NCBI GenBank assembly: GCA_964432985.1 | Contig: CAYSPT010000002.1 | Span: 62,001 to 126,000 of the forward strand | Origin: CAYSPT01 sp964432985 | GTDB lineage: Bacteria; Muiribacteriota; CAYSPT01 | Direction of reading: 5' to 3' | Length of the DNA: 64,000 nucleotides | The notes under the pieces: model-generated | The model's database searches: none | What the model was told of the DNA's origin: nothing | Seen by the model: only the letters and a program-made list of their open reading frames with translations | Shown: one piece after another, positions 15,998 through 24,880 of the stretch | Numbering within the stretch: position 1 is the stretch's first letter | Layout of the letters: the number at the start of each line of letters is the position of its first letter | Translations under genes and position numbers: made by a program

Positions 15998-17885
15998 TCT
16001 CTTTTTCGAAGTCTTGTGCAAGGAAGCTCTCCACACTGGCACATATTCCCTCGGCTGAAAGACCGATATCGCTCAGCAAATCATTTACCGGGCCCGCTTC
16101 GATAAACCGGTCTGGAAGTCCGAGCCGCAGAACGTCCTGCCGGATTTTCATATCGTTCAATGCTTCCAAAACCGCGCTGCCAAACCCGCCACAGAGCATA
16201 TTCTCCTCCACGGTGACCAGGGGCACAGCACGGGCCAGTTTTGTGAGTTTTTCACGGTCAAGCGGGCAGATGAACCGGGCATCGACAACCGAAGCCGATA
16301 TACTTTTTTCTGCCAGCAATTCAGCTGCTTCCTGGGCGCGCTCGACCATCCTGCCTGTCGCTACCAGGCAAACATCATTCCCGGGTTTCAGCGTGCGCCA
16401 GGTTCCCACTTCGACTGTTTCAAACGGTGGTTCATACACCATCCCCTTACCGCTTCCACGAGGATACCGTATGGCAAACGGCCCCTTTTCCCAGGCCAGG
16501 GCTGTGGACAGAAGATTCGCCAGTTCAGCTTCATCTCCCGGTGCTGCCACTACCATTCCGGGTATGTGCCTCAGAAAACTGATATCAAATACTCCGTGAT
16601 GTGTCGGCCCGTCCGCTCCGACCAGTCCGGCCCGGTCCAGGCACAACACTACCGGTAGCTTCATCAGGGCCACATCATGAATTATTTGATCGTATGATCT
16701 CTGTAAAAACGTCGAATATATGGCAACTACCGGTTTAAGACCTTTCAGAGCCAACCCGGCGGCAAACGTGACCGCGTGCTGTTCGCAAATACCCACATCA
16801 AAAAACCGCTCCGGGAACCGTTCTTTGAAATGAACAAGTCCGGTTCCATCAGGCATAGCGGCGGTAACAGCCACGATACGCTCATCTTCCTCCGCCAGTT
16901 TTACCAGGGACTTACCGAACACCTGGTTATACGGTTCTCCACCCGATGGGACTACCGGTTCCCCGGTTTCCGGGTTGAAGGGACCCAGCCCGTGAAACAG
17001 GGAAGGATTCCTCTCGGCGGGAGTGTATCCTTTCCCCTTGGTCGTGTAACAATGGATCACCACCGGTCCCCTCAGGGTGACAGCTGTTTTGAAAACACGA
17101 ATGAGCTCTTGCATATCGTGTCCGTCAATCGGACCAAAATACAAAAATCCCAGCTCCTCGAATAACTGCCCCGGCAGAACCAGGTGTTTCAGACTATCCT
17201 TAAGTTGGAGAATCATGGATTTCATTCGGCTGCCAAAGGCGGGAATCATGTTCAGTGCCGTCTCGACATTCTTCTTGAACCTGACGTAGAGCGGTTCCGC
17301 GCGCAGACGGGCCAGATGGTGCGAAAGAGCTCCCACATTGGGGGATATACTCATTTCATTGTCATTGATTATCAGCAGATACCTGCCCATTCTTATGTGC
17401 CCCACGTGGTTGAGACCTTCAAAAGCCAGCCCCCCGGTGAGTGCGCCGTCACCGACTACACAGGCGACCACGAACTCCTCCATGGTCAAATCACGGGCAC
17501 AGGCCAGACCGCAGCCGGCGGAGATGGCAGTGGAAGAGTGTCCCGTGTTCAAGATATCGTGAGCGCTTTCCTCACGCTTGGGAAATCCTGTAATACCATC
17601 CCGCTGCCGCAAGGTGTGAAACCGGTCCTTCCTGCCGGTGATCAGCTTGTGCGCGTAAGCCTGATGCCCCACATCCCACAGTATTTTGTCCCGGGGGCTG
17701 TCCAGGCAATAGTGTAAAGCTATGGCCAGCTCCACCGCTCCCAGACTTGGAGCGATATGACCGCCGTTTCTCGATACGGTAGTTATTATGGTTTCACGTA
17801 TCTCCGCCGCCAGATCCTCCAGTTCCTCAAGAGTAAGAACCTTCAAATCAGTGGGGGAAGTAATTCTGTCAAGAATCCGGCTCAT
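15987..17885 (-). CDS. dxs: 1-deoxy-D-xylulose-5-phosphate synthase
   Basis: First and usually rate-limiting step of the MEP isoprenoid pathway: condenses pyruvate and glyceraldehyde-3-phosphate with thiamine diphosphate. The full 632-residue length contains the substrate histidine region GHQAYAHKLITGR, the ThDP motif GDGALTGG with NDNEMSISPN, and the transketolase C-terminal domain (CEQHAVTFAAG, YPRG). Its ATG overlaps the ispF stop (ATGA). It sits in the middle of a nearly complete MEP operon, so expression is presumably coordinated. Confidence 0.97.
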   Translation of the reverse strand: MSRILDRITSPTDLKVLTLEELEDLAAEIRETIITTVSRNGGHIAPSLGAVELAIALHYCLDSPRDKILWDVGHQAYAHKLITGRKDRFHTLRQRDGITGFPKREESAHDILNTGHSSTAISAGCGLACARDLTMEEFVVACVVGDGALTGGLAFEGLNHVGHIRMGRYLLIINDNEMSISPNVGALSHHLARLRAEPLYVRFKKNVETALNMIPAFGSRMKSMILQLKDSLKHLVLPGQLFEELGFLYFGPIDGHDMQELIRVFKTAVTLRGPVVIHCYTTKGKGYTPAERNPSLFHGLGPFNPETGEPVVPSGGEPYNQVFGKSLVKLAEEDERIVAVTAAMPDGTGLVHFKERFPERFFDVGICEQHAVTFAAGLALKGLKPVVAIYSTFLQRSYDQIIHDVALMKLPVVLCLDRAGLVGADGPTHHGVFDISFLRHIPGMVVAAPGDEAELANLLSTALAWEKGPFAIRYPRGSGKGMVYEPPFETVEVGTWRTLKPGNDVCLVATGRMVERAQEAAELLAEKSISASVVDARFICPLDREKLTKLARAVPLVTVEENMLCGGFGSAVLEALNDMKIRQDVLRLGLPDRFIEAGPVNDLLSDIGLSAEGICASVESFLAQDFEKENEA

Positions 17886-18364
17886 CCACTACTCACCTTT
17901 TCAACGGTGGCAACTGCCTGAGCGGCAATGCCCTCCTGGCGTCCCACCGGGCCCAATCCTTCTGTGGTGGTTGCCTTCACGCTGACATCGCTTAACTCGA
18001 GGCCAAGCACGCCGGCAATTGTTTTTCTCATATCAATTATACGATCTTTCAGCTGCGGTTGCTCGCACATAACGACAGCATCGATCTGAACGGGTTCATA
18101 TGCTTCGTTCTTCAGTATTGTAGCGGTTTTATCCAGCAGAATCAAACTGCTTATCCCGGCAAATTCCGCTTCATGCGGCGAAAAATGCTGCCCTATGTCG
18201 CCCAGGGCAGCTGCTCCGAGCAAAGCATCCATAATGGCGTGGACCAGTACATCGGCGTCCGAGTGTCCATCCAAACCACGATCATGGGCTATTTCAATCC
18301 CGCCGAGAATCAGTTTTCTACCCGGCACAAGCCTGTGTACATCATATCCTATACCGATTCTCAT
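17882..18364 (-). CDS. ispF: 2-C-methyl-D-erythritol 2,4-cyclodiphosphate synthase
   Basis: Fifth MEP-pathway enzyme, a zinc-dependent trimer. Signature residues are present: GYDVHRL (metal ligands D and H), GGIEI, and GHSDADVLVHAIMDALLGA. Length 160 is typical. ATG 18364 has GGGAGG ten bases upstream and starts inside the end of dxr (23-base overlap); the frame extends further upstream only through dxr. The stop overlaps dxs. Confidence 0.97.
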   Translation of the reverse strand: MRIGIGYDVHRLVPGRKLILGGIEIAHDRGLDGHSDADVLVHAIMDALLGAAALGDIGQHFSPHEAEFAGISSLILLDKTATILKNEAYEPVQIDAVVMCEQPQLKDRIIDMRKTIAGVLGLELSDVSVKATTTEGLGPVGRQEGIAAQAVATVEKVSSG

Positions 18365-19526
18365 GGCAAAACCTCCCGGCTGTTTCCCGCGCCCATAGTT
18401 CGGCGTTCCTGATAGCATCAAGGCTGGTGCAGGGAACATTCTCATAGATTTCCATACATCGTTGGAGGATTTCCGGTATGTCCACAAACCTGATTATTCC
18501 TTTAAGAAATGCCCCAACAGCGGTTTCATCGGCCGCATTGAGCACGGCAGGCAGTGTCCCACCGACTTTTCCGGCCTCAAACGCCAGGTCAAGGCAGGGG
18601 AACAACTTCCGGTCCGGCTCATAAAACGTGAGCGTTTGTAAAACCGGTAGATCAACGTTCAGACCAGTAAAAGGACAATTGAAGCGCTCGGGGTACGACA
18701 GGGCGTACATGATGGGAAGACGCATATCCGGCGAAGAGAGCTGCGCTTTACTGGAACCGTCTTTAAATGTTGCCAGAGAGTGGATGATACCTTCAGGATG
18801 CACAACCACCCCGATATCCTCAAAGGCAATGTCAAAAAGCCAGTGCGACTCGATAACCTCGAATCCCTTGTTCATCAACGTGGCGGAATCGATGGTAATT
18901 CTTCCACCCATTTGCCAGACCGGATGCGCCAGGGCTTCTTCGCGGGTAACCCGCTGTAACTGTTCCCGGTTGAATCCTTTAAAGGGCCCGCCGGAAGCCG
19001 TCAATGTCAACGATTCGACGCTTTCCGGGGATTCTCCCTGGAGACACTGGTAAATGGCACTCATTTCACTGTCCACCGGGATAATCAGGTCACTGTACGT
19101 GCGGGAGGCGGAATAGACCAGTTCCCCTCCGGCGACCAGGCACTCCTTGCTGGCCAGGGCAACCTGCTTACCTTTTTTCAGCGCTTCGATGAGAGGCACC
19201 AGGGCACCGGTGCCCACCACCCCGACCACCACTTCCTCCACGTCTGCGTGCGTCGCTACCGCTTCAAGCCCGGCTTCCCCGCTGAAAAGTTCCGGAACCG
19301 ATTTTCCCCGTTCTTCAAGCCTCTGCGCCAGACGGTCCACGTCAGACGGTTCGGCCAGAGACACGACAACCGGGCGAAACTCATCTATCTGTGAACATAA
19401 AAGATCAAGATTTTTGCCGGCAGCAAGGCCCACTAGCCGGAAACGGTCGGGAAACCTGCGAAGCGCATCAAGAGTGCTCGTACCGATGGATCCCGTAGAT
19501 CCAAGCACTGATATCCCTTTAACCAT
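18342..19526 (-). CDS. dxr: 1-deoxy-D-xylulose-5-phosphate reductoisomerase
   Basis: Second MEP-pathway enzyme, NADPH-dependent. The Rossmann loop VLGSTGSIGTSTLD (about 7-20) and the metal-binding PVDSEMSAIYQC segment (about 150) are clear, as are ASGGPFKG and the catalytic loop HPVWQMGGRITIDSATLMNKG region. Length 394 is normal. It lies between ispE and ispF with short or negative spacing. Confidence 0.97.
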   Translation of the reverse strand: MVKGISVLGSTGSIGTSTLDALRRFPDRFRLVGLAAGKNLDLLCSQIDEFRPVVVSLAEPSDVDRLAQRLEERGKSVPELFSGEAGLEAVATHADVEEVVVGVVGTGALVPLIEALKKGKQVALASKECLVAGGELVYSASRTYSDLIIPVDSEMSAIYQCLQGESPESVESLTLTASGGPFKGFNREQLQRVTREEALAHPVWQMGGRITIDSATLMNKGFEVIESHWLFDIAFEDIGVVVHPEGIIHSLATFKDGSSKAQLSSPDMRLPIMYALSYPERFNCPFTGLNVDLPVLQTLTFYEPDRKLFPCLDLAFEAGKVGGTLPAVLNAADETAVGAFLKGIIRFVDIPEILQRCMEIYENVPCTSLDAIRNAELWARETAGRFCHENRYRI

Positions 19527-19528
19527 AG

Positions 19529-20413
19529 CTAGTTCACGTTCCCATCCAGCGTCTTAACCACCCGGCAAAACCACCCCGGGGGATACCGCTTCGCCAACAC
19601 CCGTCCCACAGAAGCAGCATGTGAACGGCCGGAGCATATTCCCAGCAGCGTCGAACCACTGCCCGAGACCGTGGAAGCCAGGCAGCCGGCGTCAGTGAGC
19701 GCTTTTATTCCATCCCGCATATCCGGACGATGAGGAAAGACAGCTTCTCCCAGATCATTAACGAGACATTCCGACAGTATGTTCCACTCACGCCTGTGTA
19801 ATGCGTCAACGACCCGGCACGGACTGGGAGCAACAAAAACCGGATTACTGTCCCAAAAACCGTATGCTTCCTTTGTGGACATCCCTATGGGCGGTTTCAA
19901 CAGCACCATCCAGGTCTCGGGGACTGACAGAGGTTCGAGGTCCTCCCCCACTCCCCGCGCTATGGCTGTGCCCTGTGTAAGGAAGAATGGAATATCCGCC
20001 CCGATCTTCACGGCGGCGGCGGCCAGGTCGTCCACTGAGATTTCTCTGCCTGCCAGCAATTGCAATCCTCTTATCACTGCCGCGGCATCGCTGCTGCCCC
20101 CTCCCAGCCCGGCCTGAGAAGGTATTCTCTTTTCGAGATAAACGGCAGCCGTCACCGGAGCAAACCGACGGCGGAATAAGGTGCGGGCCCTGTAAACAAG
20201 ATTACTACCGCCGCGCGGTATTCCATCCACCATACGCGAACTGCCCGAGAGGACAATCTCTTCTCGCTTCCCCTCCGGATACAAGTGCACCACATCAAAC
20301 AGTGACACCTTGACCATAAGCGTCTCAAGATCATGGTTGCCCGATTGATTCTTCCCTAAAATCCGCAGACCGAGATTCACTTTAGCCGGAGCGTACAGGG
20401 TTACTCCGGTCAC
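19529..20413 (-). CDS. ispE: 4-diphosphocytidyl-2-C-methyl-D-erythritol kinase
   Basis: GHMP-family kinase, fourth MEP step. Substrate motif APAKVNLGLRI at the N-terminus, the ATP-binding PSQAGLGGGSSDAAA loop (about 92-106) and the third motif SGSGSTLLGI. The length of 294 is normal. In many bacteria ispE lies beside spoVG-prs-pth; here that cluster is 20 kb away and ispE has joined the MEP operon. Confidence 0.95.
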   Translation of the reverse strand: MTGVTLYAPAKVNLGLRILGKNQSGNHDLETLMVKVSLFDVVHLYPEGKREEIVLSGSSRMVDGIPRGGSNLVYRARTLFRRRFAPVTAAVYLEKRIPSQAGLGGGSSDAAAVIRGLQLLAGREISVDDLAAAAVKIGADIPFFLTQGTAIARGVGEDLEPLSVPETWMVLLKPPIGMSTKEAYGFWDSNPVFVAPSPCRVVDALHRREWNILSECLVNDLGEAVFPHRPDMRDGIKALTDAGCLASTVSGSGSTLLGICSGRSHAASVGRVLAKRYPPGWFCRVVKTLDGNVN

Positions 20414-20415
20414 CG

Positions 20416-21114
20416 TTACCGCCTCCTCTGTGACAGCAGAAATTCAGCTACCGTCATATCTTCGAGGTATGTCACCTTGATGTTCCACGGCTCCCCCGGC
20501 ACCACCCACACCGGGTTTCCGGCAGCTTCTACAACCATCGAGTCATCGGTAAACTGGGAGGTCTGGCCGGGACGAAGGCTCTGATAGGCTGAGACAAGCG
20601 TTGAGCGGGGAAATACTTGAGGAGTTTGCACCTCAACCAGTTCACGTCGGTCAAGTGTTGTGGTTACCCGGTGGTCGGCAGAGCACTGTTTTATGGTTCC
20701 CCTGGGCGGTATTCCCGGCACGGTACACCGTCCCTTCCGTGCTTCTTCCACTAACCGATTGACGAGACCACGGCTGGCCAGTGGACGGACCCCATCATGA
20801 ACTGCCACCACATCGACCGCAGGGTCAACGGCATCCAATCCGGCCAGAACAGAATCGCTCCGCTCACTTCCACCGGATACCACCGCAGCCAGCTTGTCTG
20901 CAGGACAAAACGGGGCTACGGCTTCTCTGAACAGCGCGTCATCCCCGGGAGGAATGACCACTACCACCGAATCGATCAACTCGGCTGTCTGCAGGGCCAT
21001 AATTGACCAGGCCAGCAGTGGACGCCCAGCCACCGGACAATATTGTTTAGGCGTAGGACCGCCAAACCGGCTGCCCCGGCCACCAGCAACAATTATCCCT
21101 ACAGTACCAGACAT
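20416..21114 (-). CDS. ispD: 2-C-methyl-D-erythritol 4-phosphate cytidylyltransferase
   Basis: Third MEP step; transfers CMP to MEP. The nucleotide loop AGGRGSRFGGPTPKQY (about 11-26), VHDGVRPLAS and the C-terminal DDSMVVEAAG with the NIKVT segment are all typical. Length 232. The start MSGTVGIIVAGG is preceded by a 54-bp-period duplication of the ispA end/ispD start junction: the upstream unit contains a second ATGTCTGATACTGTTGGG that would terminate after nine codons. The true start is the copy nearest the gene. Confidence 0.95.
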   Translation of the reverse strand: MSGTVGIIVAGGRGSRFGGPTPKQYCPVAGRPLLAWSIMALQTAELIDSVVVVIPPGDDALFREAVAPFCPADKLAAVVSGGSERSDSVLAGLDAVDPAVDVVAVHDGVRPLASRGLVNRLVEEARKGRCTVPGIPPRGTIKQCSADHRVTTTLDRRELVEVQTPQVFPRSTLVSAYQSLRPGQTSQFTDDSMVVEAAGNPVWVVPGEPWNIKVTYLEDMTVAEFLLSQRRR

Positions 21115-21203
21115 GACAGGTGCTCCCTCGTTACTAAAAAATCAACCAGCCCCAACAGTATCAGACATGATCAATGCTCCCTCGTTGCTACAAAATCAAC
21201 CAG
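21101..21203 (-). repeat. duplicated ispA-ispD gene junction (two 49-bp units, period 54)
   Basis: Units at 21101-21149 and 21155-21203 each contain, read on the minus strand, the end of ispA (GTTGATTTT...GAGGGAGCA) followed by ATGTCTG(A/G)TACTGT, the start of ispD. About 42 of 49 positions agree. The upstream unit holds the real ispA stop; the downstream unit holds the real ispD start. Confidence 0.88.
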
Positions 21204-22061
21204 TTTCAGAAGCTCAACTGCCCGATCATCGTATACAGACAATTCGTCCCTTGCGCGCTGGCGAAGAGTATTCAGAATACATCTGGTTTCATCAATACCG
21301 ACTACTCCCGGATAGGTGGCCTTCGATTTCCGTTTATCGGAACCGGCAGTCTTCCCCAGGGCCCTCGTACTACCTTCCACATCAAGCAGGTCGTCCTTGA
21401 CTTGAAAAAGCAGACCCAATTCGCCGCCGAAGCGTTCCATCCTGCCGATATCTTCCGCTGCGGCACCGGCAACAAGCGGTCCCACCATGGTACAGAAACG
21501 GATCAATTCGCCGGTTTTGTGGGAATGTATGTACTGCACCACCGGAAGAGGAATATCTTTTTCTTCGGACTCCATGTCCACTATCTGTCCTCCGACCAGC
21601 CCCAGACTGCCCGCGGCCATGCAAAGCCGTTCTACCAGCCGGCAGGCTGTTTCAGGCGGAATACCGGCCTTTCTCGATCCCTCTGACAGAATCCCAAACG
21701 CTGCAGTCAGCAGGGCGTCACCGGCCAAAACCGCCACCGCTTCGCCGTAGACCTTGTGACATGTCGGCTTTCCCCGGCGCAGCTCATCATCATCCATGCA
21801 CGGCAAATCATCGTGAATAAGGCTGTAGGTGTGCAGTACTTCGACCGCCGCCGCGGCAGGAAGAAGGGTTTCGTCGGCAACGCCAAACATACGCCCGGTG
21901 CAAAATACGAGTGAAGGACGAACTCTTTTACCTCCAGAAAACAATGAGTAATGCATTGCCTCATGAATGCGAGAGGGATAACGATCCGGAGCCGGTATCC
22001 AGGTCTTGAGATATGTTTCAACCATATCCAGACTACCGGCAAAGAGTTCATCGAGACCCAT
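21171..22061 (-). CDS. ispA: polyprenyl synthetase (farnesyl/geranylgeranyl diphosphate synthase)
   Basis: Trans-prenyltransferase that elongates DMAPP with IPP made by the flanking pathway. The first Asp-rich motif DDLPCMDDDELRRGKPT (about 80-96) has the two-residue insertion typical of bacterial FPP/GGPP synthases, and the second, DDLLDVEG, is near residue 227. GGKRVRPSL marks the IPP site. ATG 22061 follows GAAGAG and the xseB stop; ATG 22076 is a possible start five codons earlier but overlaps xseB and has no ribosome site. xseB-ispA-dxs order is common in bacteria; here ispD, ispE, dxr and ispF are inserted before dxs. Confidence 0.93.
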   Translation of the reverse strand: MGLDELFAGSLDMVETYLKTWIPAPDRYPSRIHEAMHYSLFSGGKRVRPSLVFCTGRMFGVADETLLPAAAAVEVLHTYSLIHDDLPCMDDDELRRGKPTCHKVYGEAVAVLAGDALLTAAFGILSEGSRKAGIPPETACRLVERLCMAAGSLGLVGGQIVDMESEEKDIPLPVVQYIHSHKTGELIRFCTMVGPLVAGAAAEDIGRMERFGGELGLLFQVKDDLLDVEGSTRALGKTAGSDKRKSKATYPGVVGIDETRCILNTLRQRARDELSVYDDRAVELLKLVDFVATREH

Positions 22062-22062
22062 A

Positions 22063-22497
22063 TCAGATCTCTTCATTATCGTTTAAAGGCGATACCGGAT
22101 CTTTAAGATCCAGTACTGGATCTTTGCGGACCAGTGGAGTTGTCGTCATCTCTTCCGTCCCGGATTCTTTCGTCCTATCTTCCTTTTTGATGAGCTTTTC
22201 TATCGTACCCTGGGCCTCATCCAATTTACCGCTGCAAACCTCCGCCAGTTTCATTCCCCGTTCAAACTGCGCGATGGCTTCTTCAAGCGGAAGCGTTTCA
22301 GTTTCGATGTGCTGCACGATAGTCTCAAGCTCCTCCATGGCTTCTTCAAAAGACAGTAGGTCTTCAGTCATCTGGTCTTCACCATCCTGTTTGGTATTTT
22401 CCCGGACCGAACCGGACTCTCCTGGTCCCAACCCCGTTATTTCTTCATCGATTATTTCTTCATTGAAAAAAGGTAACCCACCCTGATGCTCGCTCAC
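22063..22497 (-). CDS. xseB: exodeoxyribonuclease VII small subunit
   Basis: Small subunit of ExoVII, which degrades single-stranded DNA with XseA. The conserved domain (LSFEEAMEELETIVQ ... LEEAIAQFERGMKLA) begins only about residue 48 of 144, so the protein is longer than the usual 70-90 residues. Either the GTG at 22497 (after GGGGAGCAGG) gives a 45-residue acidic extension, or ATG 22371 is the true start (102 aa). The C-terminus carries a seven-residue duplication KDPVLDL/KDPVSPL from a 21-bp tandem repeat at 22094-22135. Confidence 0.88.
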   Translation of the reverse strand: MSEHQGGLPFFNEEIIDEEITGLGPGESGSVRENTKQDGEDQMTEDLLSFEEAMEELETIVQHIETETLPLEEAIAQFERGMKLAEVCSGKLDEAQGTIEKLIKKEDRTKESGTEEMTTTPLVRKDPVLDLKDPVSPLNDNEEI

Positions 22498-22539
22498 CCT
22501 ACCTGCTCCCCTCTTAACCTCGCTGTAAACGTACGCGAA

Positions 22540-23844
22540 TTATTCGGGATAAGTACAGCGTGATACGCTGCCAATAAAACTTCCGTCTCTGACCTGCACC
22601 TGCACTTCGCTGCCCGGGGCCAGATCATGCACCGAGTTAACAACCGACCTCTCCGGATACCGGAGACATATTGCATAGCCACGCTTCAAAACATTGCCTG
22701 GATCGAGGGCCGTCAAACGATTTACCGACATTTCCAGAGAATGTCGGGAAGAGTAAATACGTTCCTCGACTGCGCTGGACAAACGGCCATAGCCACGGAC
22801 TAAAGCGTCACGTTGCGTTTCTACCCGGGTTCTGGTGCTCCTGATCATTCGGGACTCGAGCTCAACCACCCGGGATCTCAAGCCGTCAAGAGTTCGGGAC
22901 ATTCGCCGTTTAAGATTGGCCAGGTCCTTCTCCCGGACCCTCTGGCGCGCACGCTGGAGCAGGGAATAAATTCCCGAGACGGTACGCTGCTTGAGCGATG
23001 ACACCGACTGATGTAATTTCCACTTCTCCATCACAGCCAGTTCCGCGGCCGCAGAAGGAGTCGAGGCACGAAGATCGGAGACAAAATCGATAATAGTAAA
23101 ATCTGTTTCATGCCCCACACCGCTGATAACCGGTACGGGACACGCGGCCACCGCCCGGGCGACCTCTTCGGTGTTGAAAGCCCAGAGCTCCTCAATAGAG
23201 CCTCCACCCCGCGAAACAATCATGGTGTCTACCTGTCCCCACCGGGCACACGCCCGTATCGCGGCGGCTATAGAAGGCGGTGCCATGTCTCCCTGGACCA
23301 GGCAGGGGGACACCAGCACTTCAATATTGGGAAACCGCCTCTTGAGAACATTGAGGATATCACGCAGCGCCGCCGCAGTCTCAGATGTAACAACACCGAT
23401 TCTCCGAGGGAAAGCGGGAATTCGTCTCTTGCGGGTCTCGTCGAACAATCCCTCTTCCTGGAGCTTCTTCTTGAGTTTTTCAAAAGCCAGGTAAAGGGAC
23501 CCCAGTCCCTCCGGCTGCATCCGGTTCACGTACAACTGGTATTCGCCCCGCACATCGTACACGCCGATGTATCCGTGGGCGATAACCTTCATGCCGTCAG
23601 CCGGTTCAAACGTGACGGAGCGGCTGCTGCGACGGAACATCACACATCTCAGAACGCTCCTCGCATCTTTCAAGGTAAAATAAAAATGCCCGGAAGCCAG
23701 GTGGTGTTTAAAATTCGATATTTCTCCTGATATTTCCAGGTTGGCCAGAACGGAATCGTTTTCGAGAAGAGTCTTTACCCGCCGGTTGACCTCACTGACA
23801 GACAGGACCCTGCGGCTATCCGGATGTAGCCGGTCGGGTTTCAC
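22540..23844 (-). CDS. xseA: exodeoxyribonuclease VII large subunit
   Basis: Catalytic subunit of ExoVII. An N-terminal OB-fold (about 1-105, including SGEISNFKHHLASGHFYF), the nuclease core with RRIGVVTSETAAALRDI, VSRGGGSIEELWAFN and SGVGHETDFTIIDFVSD (the last providing the catalytic HETD), then long coiled coils. Length 434 is normal. It starts with GTG overlapping the previous stop (GTGA). First recognisable housekeeping gene of the long operon. Confidence 0.96.
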   Translation of the reverse strand: MKPDRLHPDSRRVLSVSEVNRRVKTLLENDSVLANLEISGEISNFKHHLASGHFYFTLKDARSVLRCVMFRRSSRSVTFEPADGMKVIAHGYIGVYDVRGEYQLYVNRMQPEGLGSLYLAFEKLKKKLQEEGLFDETRKRRIPAFPRRIGVVTSETAAALRDILNVLKRRFPNIEVLVSPCLVQGDMAPPSIAAAIRACARWGQVDTMIVSRGGGSIEELWAFNTEEVARAVAACPVPVISGVGHETDFTIIDFVSDLRASTPSAAAELAVMEKWKLHQSVSSLKQRTVSGIYSLLQRARQRVREKDLANLKRRMSRTLDGLRSRVVELESRMIRSTRTRVETQRDALVRGYGRLSSAVEERIYSSRHSLEMSVNRLTALDPGNVLKRGYAICLRYPERSVVNSVHDLAPGSEVQVQVRDGSFIGSVSRCTYPE

Positions 23845-24863
23845 TCCTTGGTCTCCTTACTCTTTTTGGGAGAGAACTGCTTTTTGAGCGAGGGATTGAG
23901 AGCAAACACGGCCCGCCTGATCAGGCGGGCGAGAGGATGTGTGCTCAATTCCACGTTAAATGTCCAGGTGTCTTTATCGATGGTAATGATCCGGGACTTG
24001 TTGATCTTACCCTCCAGACTCATCAGCTGCCACAGGATGATGAGCGAACCTGCCAGGAAAAAGCACATCATGATAAACATGAGTACCGCCATCCCCTTGC
24101 TGGCAAAATGAGCGAACTTGTTAACGATGATCAGGATGGTAACCAGAAGAAATAATCCCAGGGTAGCAGTGCCCAGATGAAGGAAAAAGTTCTCGAACTT
24201 CTGATTACTGGAGATAAGTTCCCTCCTGATGGACTCTTCACGCTTCTTTTTGCGCAGGATGGCCTGGTGGCGAATTTCTTCCTTCTGTTTCTGGTCGGCT
24301 TTTCGCAGCTCCACCTCCTCGGGTGTGAGCATTTCACCTTCAAACTCCACCAACCCTATCTGGGTTGACGCTTCTTTGCGGATTTTTTCCCGCAGCAGCG
24401 CTTCAGCTTTTCTTTTTTCCTCCTCCAAGCGGCGCCGTTCATCTTCCTTGAGACGTTCGGCGGTGTCACGTTTTCTGAATTCATCCTGCTGCTTCAACTC
24501 GTATTCTCTTACCCGCTTGGCTTCTTCCAGACGCGTAAGTTCCTGCTGCCTGATATGCTCCTTTTCATCTTCAGTCAGAAGGCTCAGGTCCACCTCGGGA
24601 ACAGCATCAGGTTTTTCCTTCTCCGCGAGTTTCCTCCGCTCATCTTCCCGGAACTTCTTTCTCTGATGTATTCTTTGAAGCGATTTTTCAGCAGCGGCCT
24701 GGAGTACGAAATTTTCATCATCAAGGACTTTTTCCAGGGCACCCTCAACTTCTTCCCCGTCGAAGCGGCCCATTTCCCGAGCGGCTTCAACTCTGTCCCC
24801 CTGGCTGTCGGACTCGATCATTTCGAGATATTTTTGCATGTCTTCCCGGTCACGATCGGACAT
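23841..24863 (-). CDS. HEAT-coiled-coil membrane protein, function unknown
   Basis: Unrecognised protein of 340 residues. Visible architecture: a short HEAT-like pair (about 15-68, RVEAAREMGRF ... VLQAAAEKSLQRI), a very charged Arg/Glu/Lys coiled coil (about 70-215) and two transmembrane helices (about 228-248 and 256-280), then a basic C-terminal tail. It is probably anchored in the inner membrane with both ends cytoplasmic. It sits between accC and xseA with a four-base overlap to xseA. The charged coil resembles many scaffold proteins, so homology calls in that segment would be unreliable. Confidence 0.75.
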   Translation of the reverse strand: MSDRDREDMQKYLEMIESDSQGDRVEAAREMGRFDGEEVEGALEKVLDDENFVLQAAAEKSLQRIHQRKKFREDERRKLAEKEKPDAVPEVDLSLLTEDEKEHIRQQELTRLEEAKRVREYELKQQDEFRKRDTAERLKEDERRRLEEEKRKAEALLREKIRKEASTQIGLVEFEGEMLTPEEVELRKADQKQKEEIRHQAILRKKKREESIRRELISSNQKFENFFLHLGTATLGLFLLVTILIIVNKFAHFASKGMAVLMFIMMCFFLAGSLIILWQLMSLEGKINKSRIITIDKDTWTFNVELSTHPLARLIRRAVFALNPSLKKQFSPKKSKETKE

Positions 24864-24880
24864 AGTTACGAATCCCCCTA

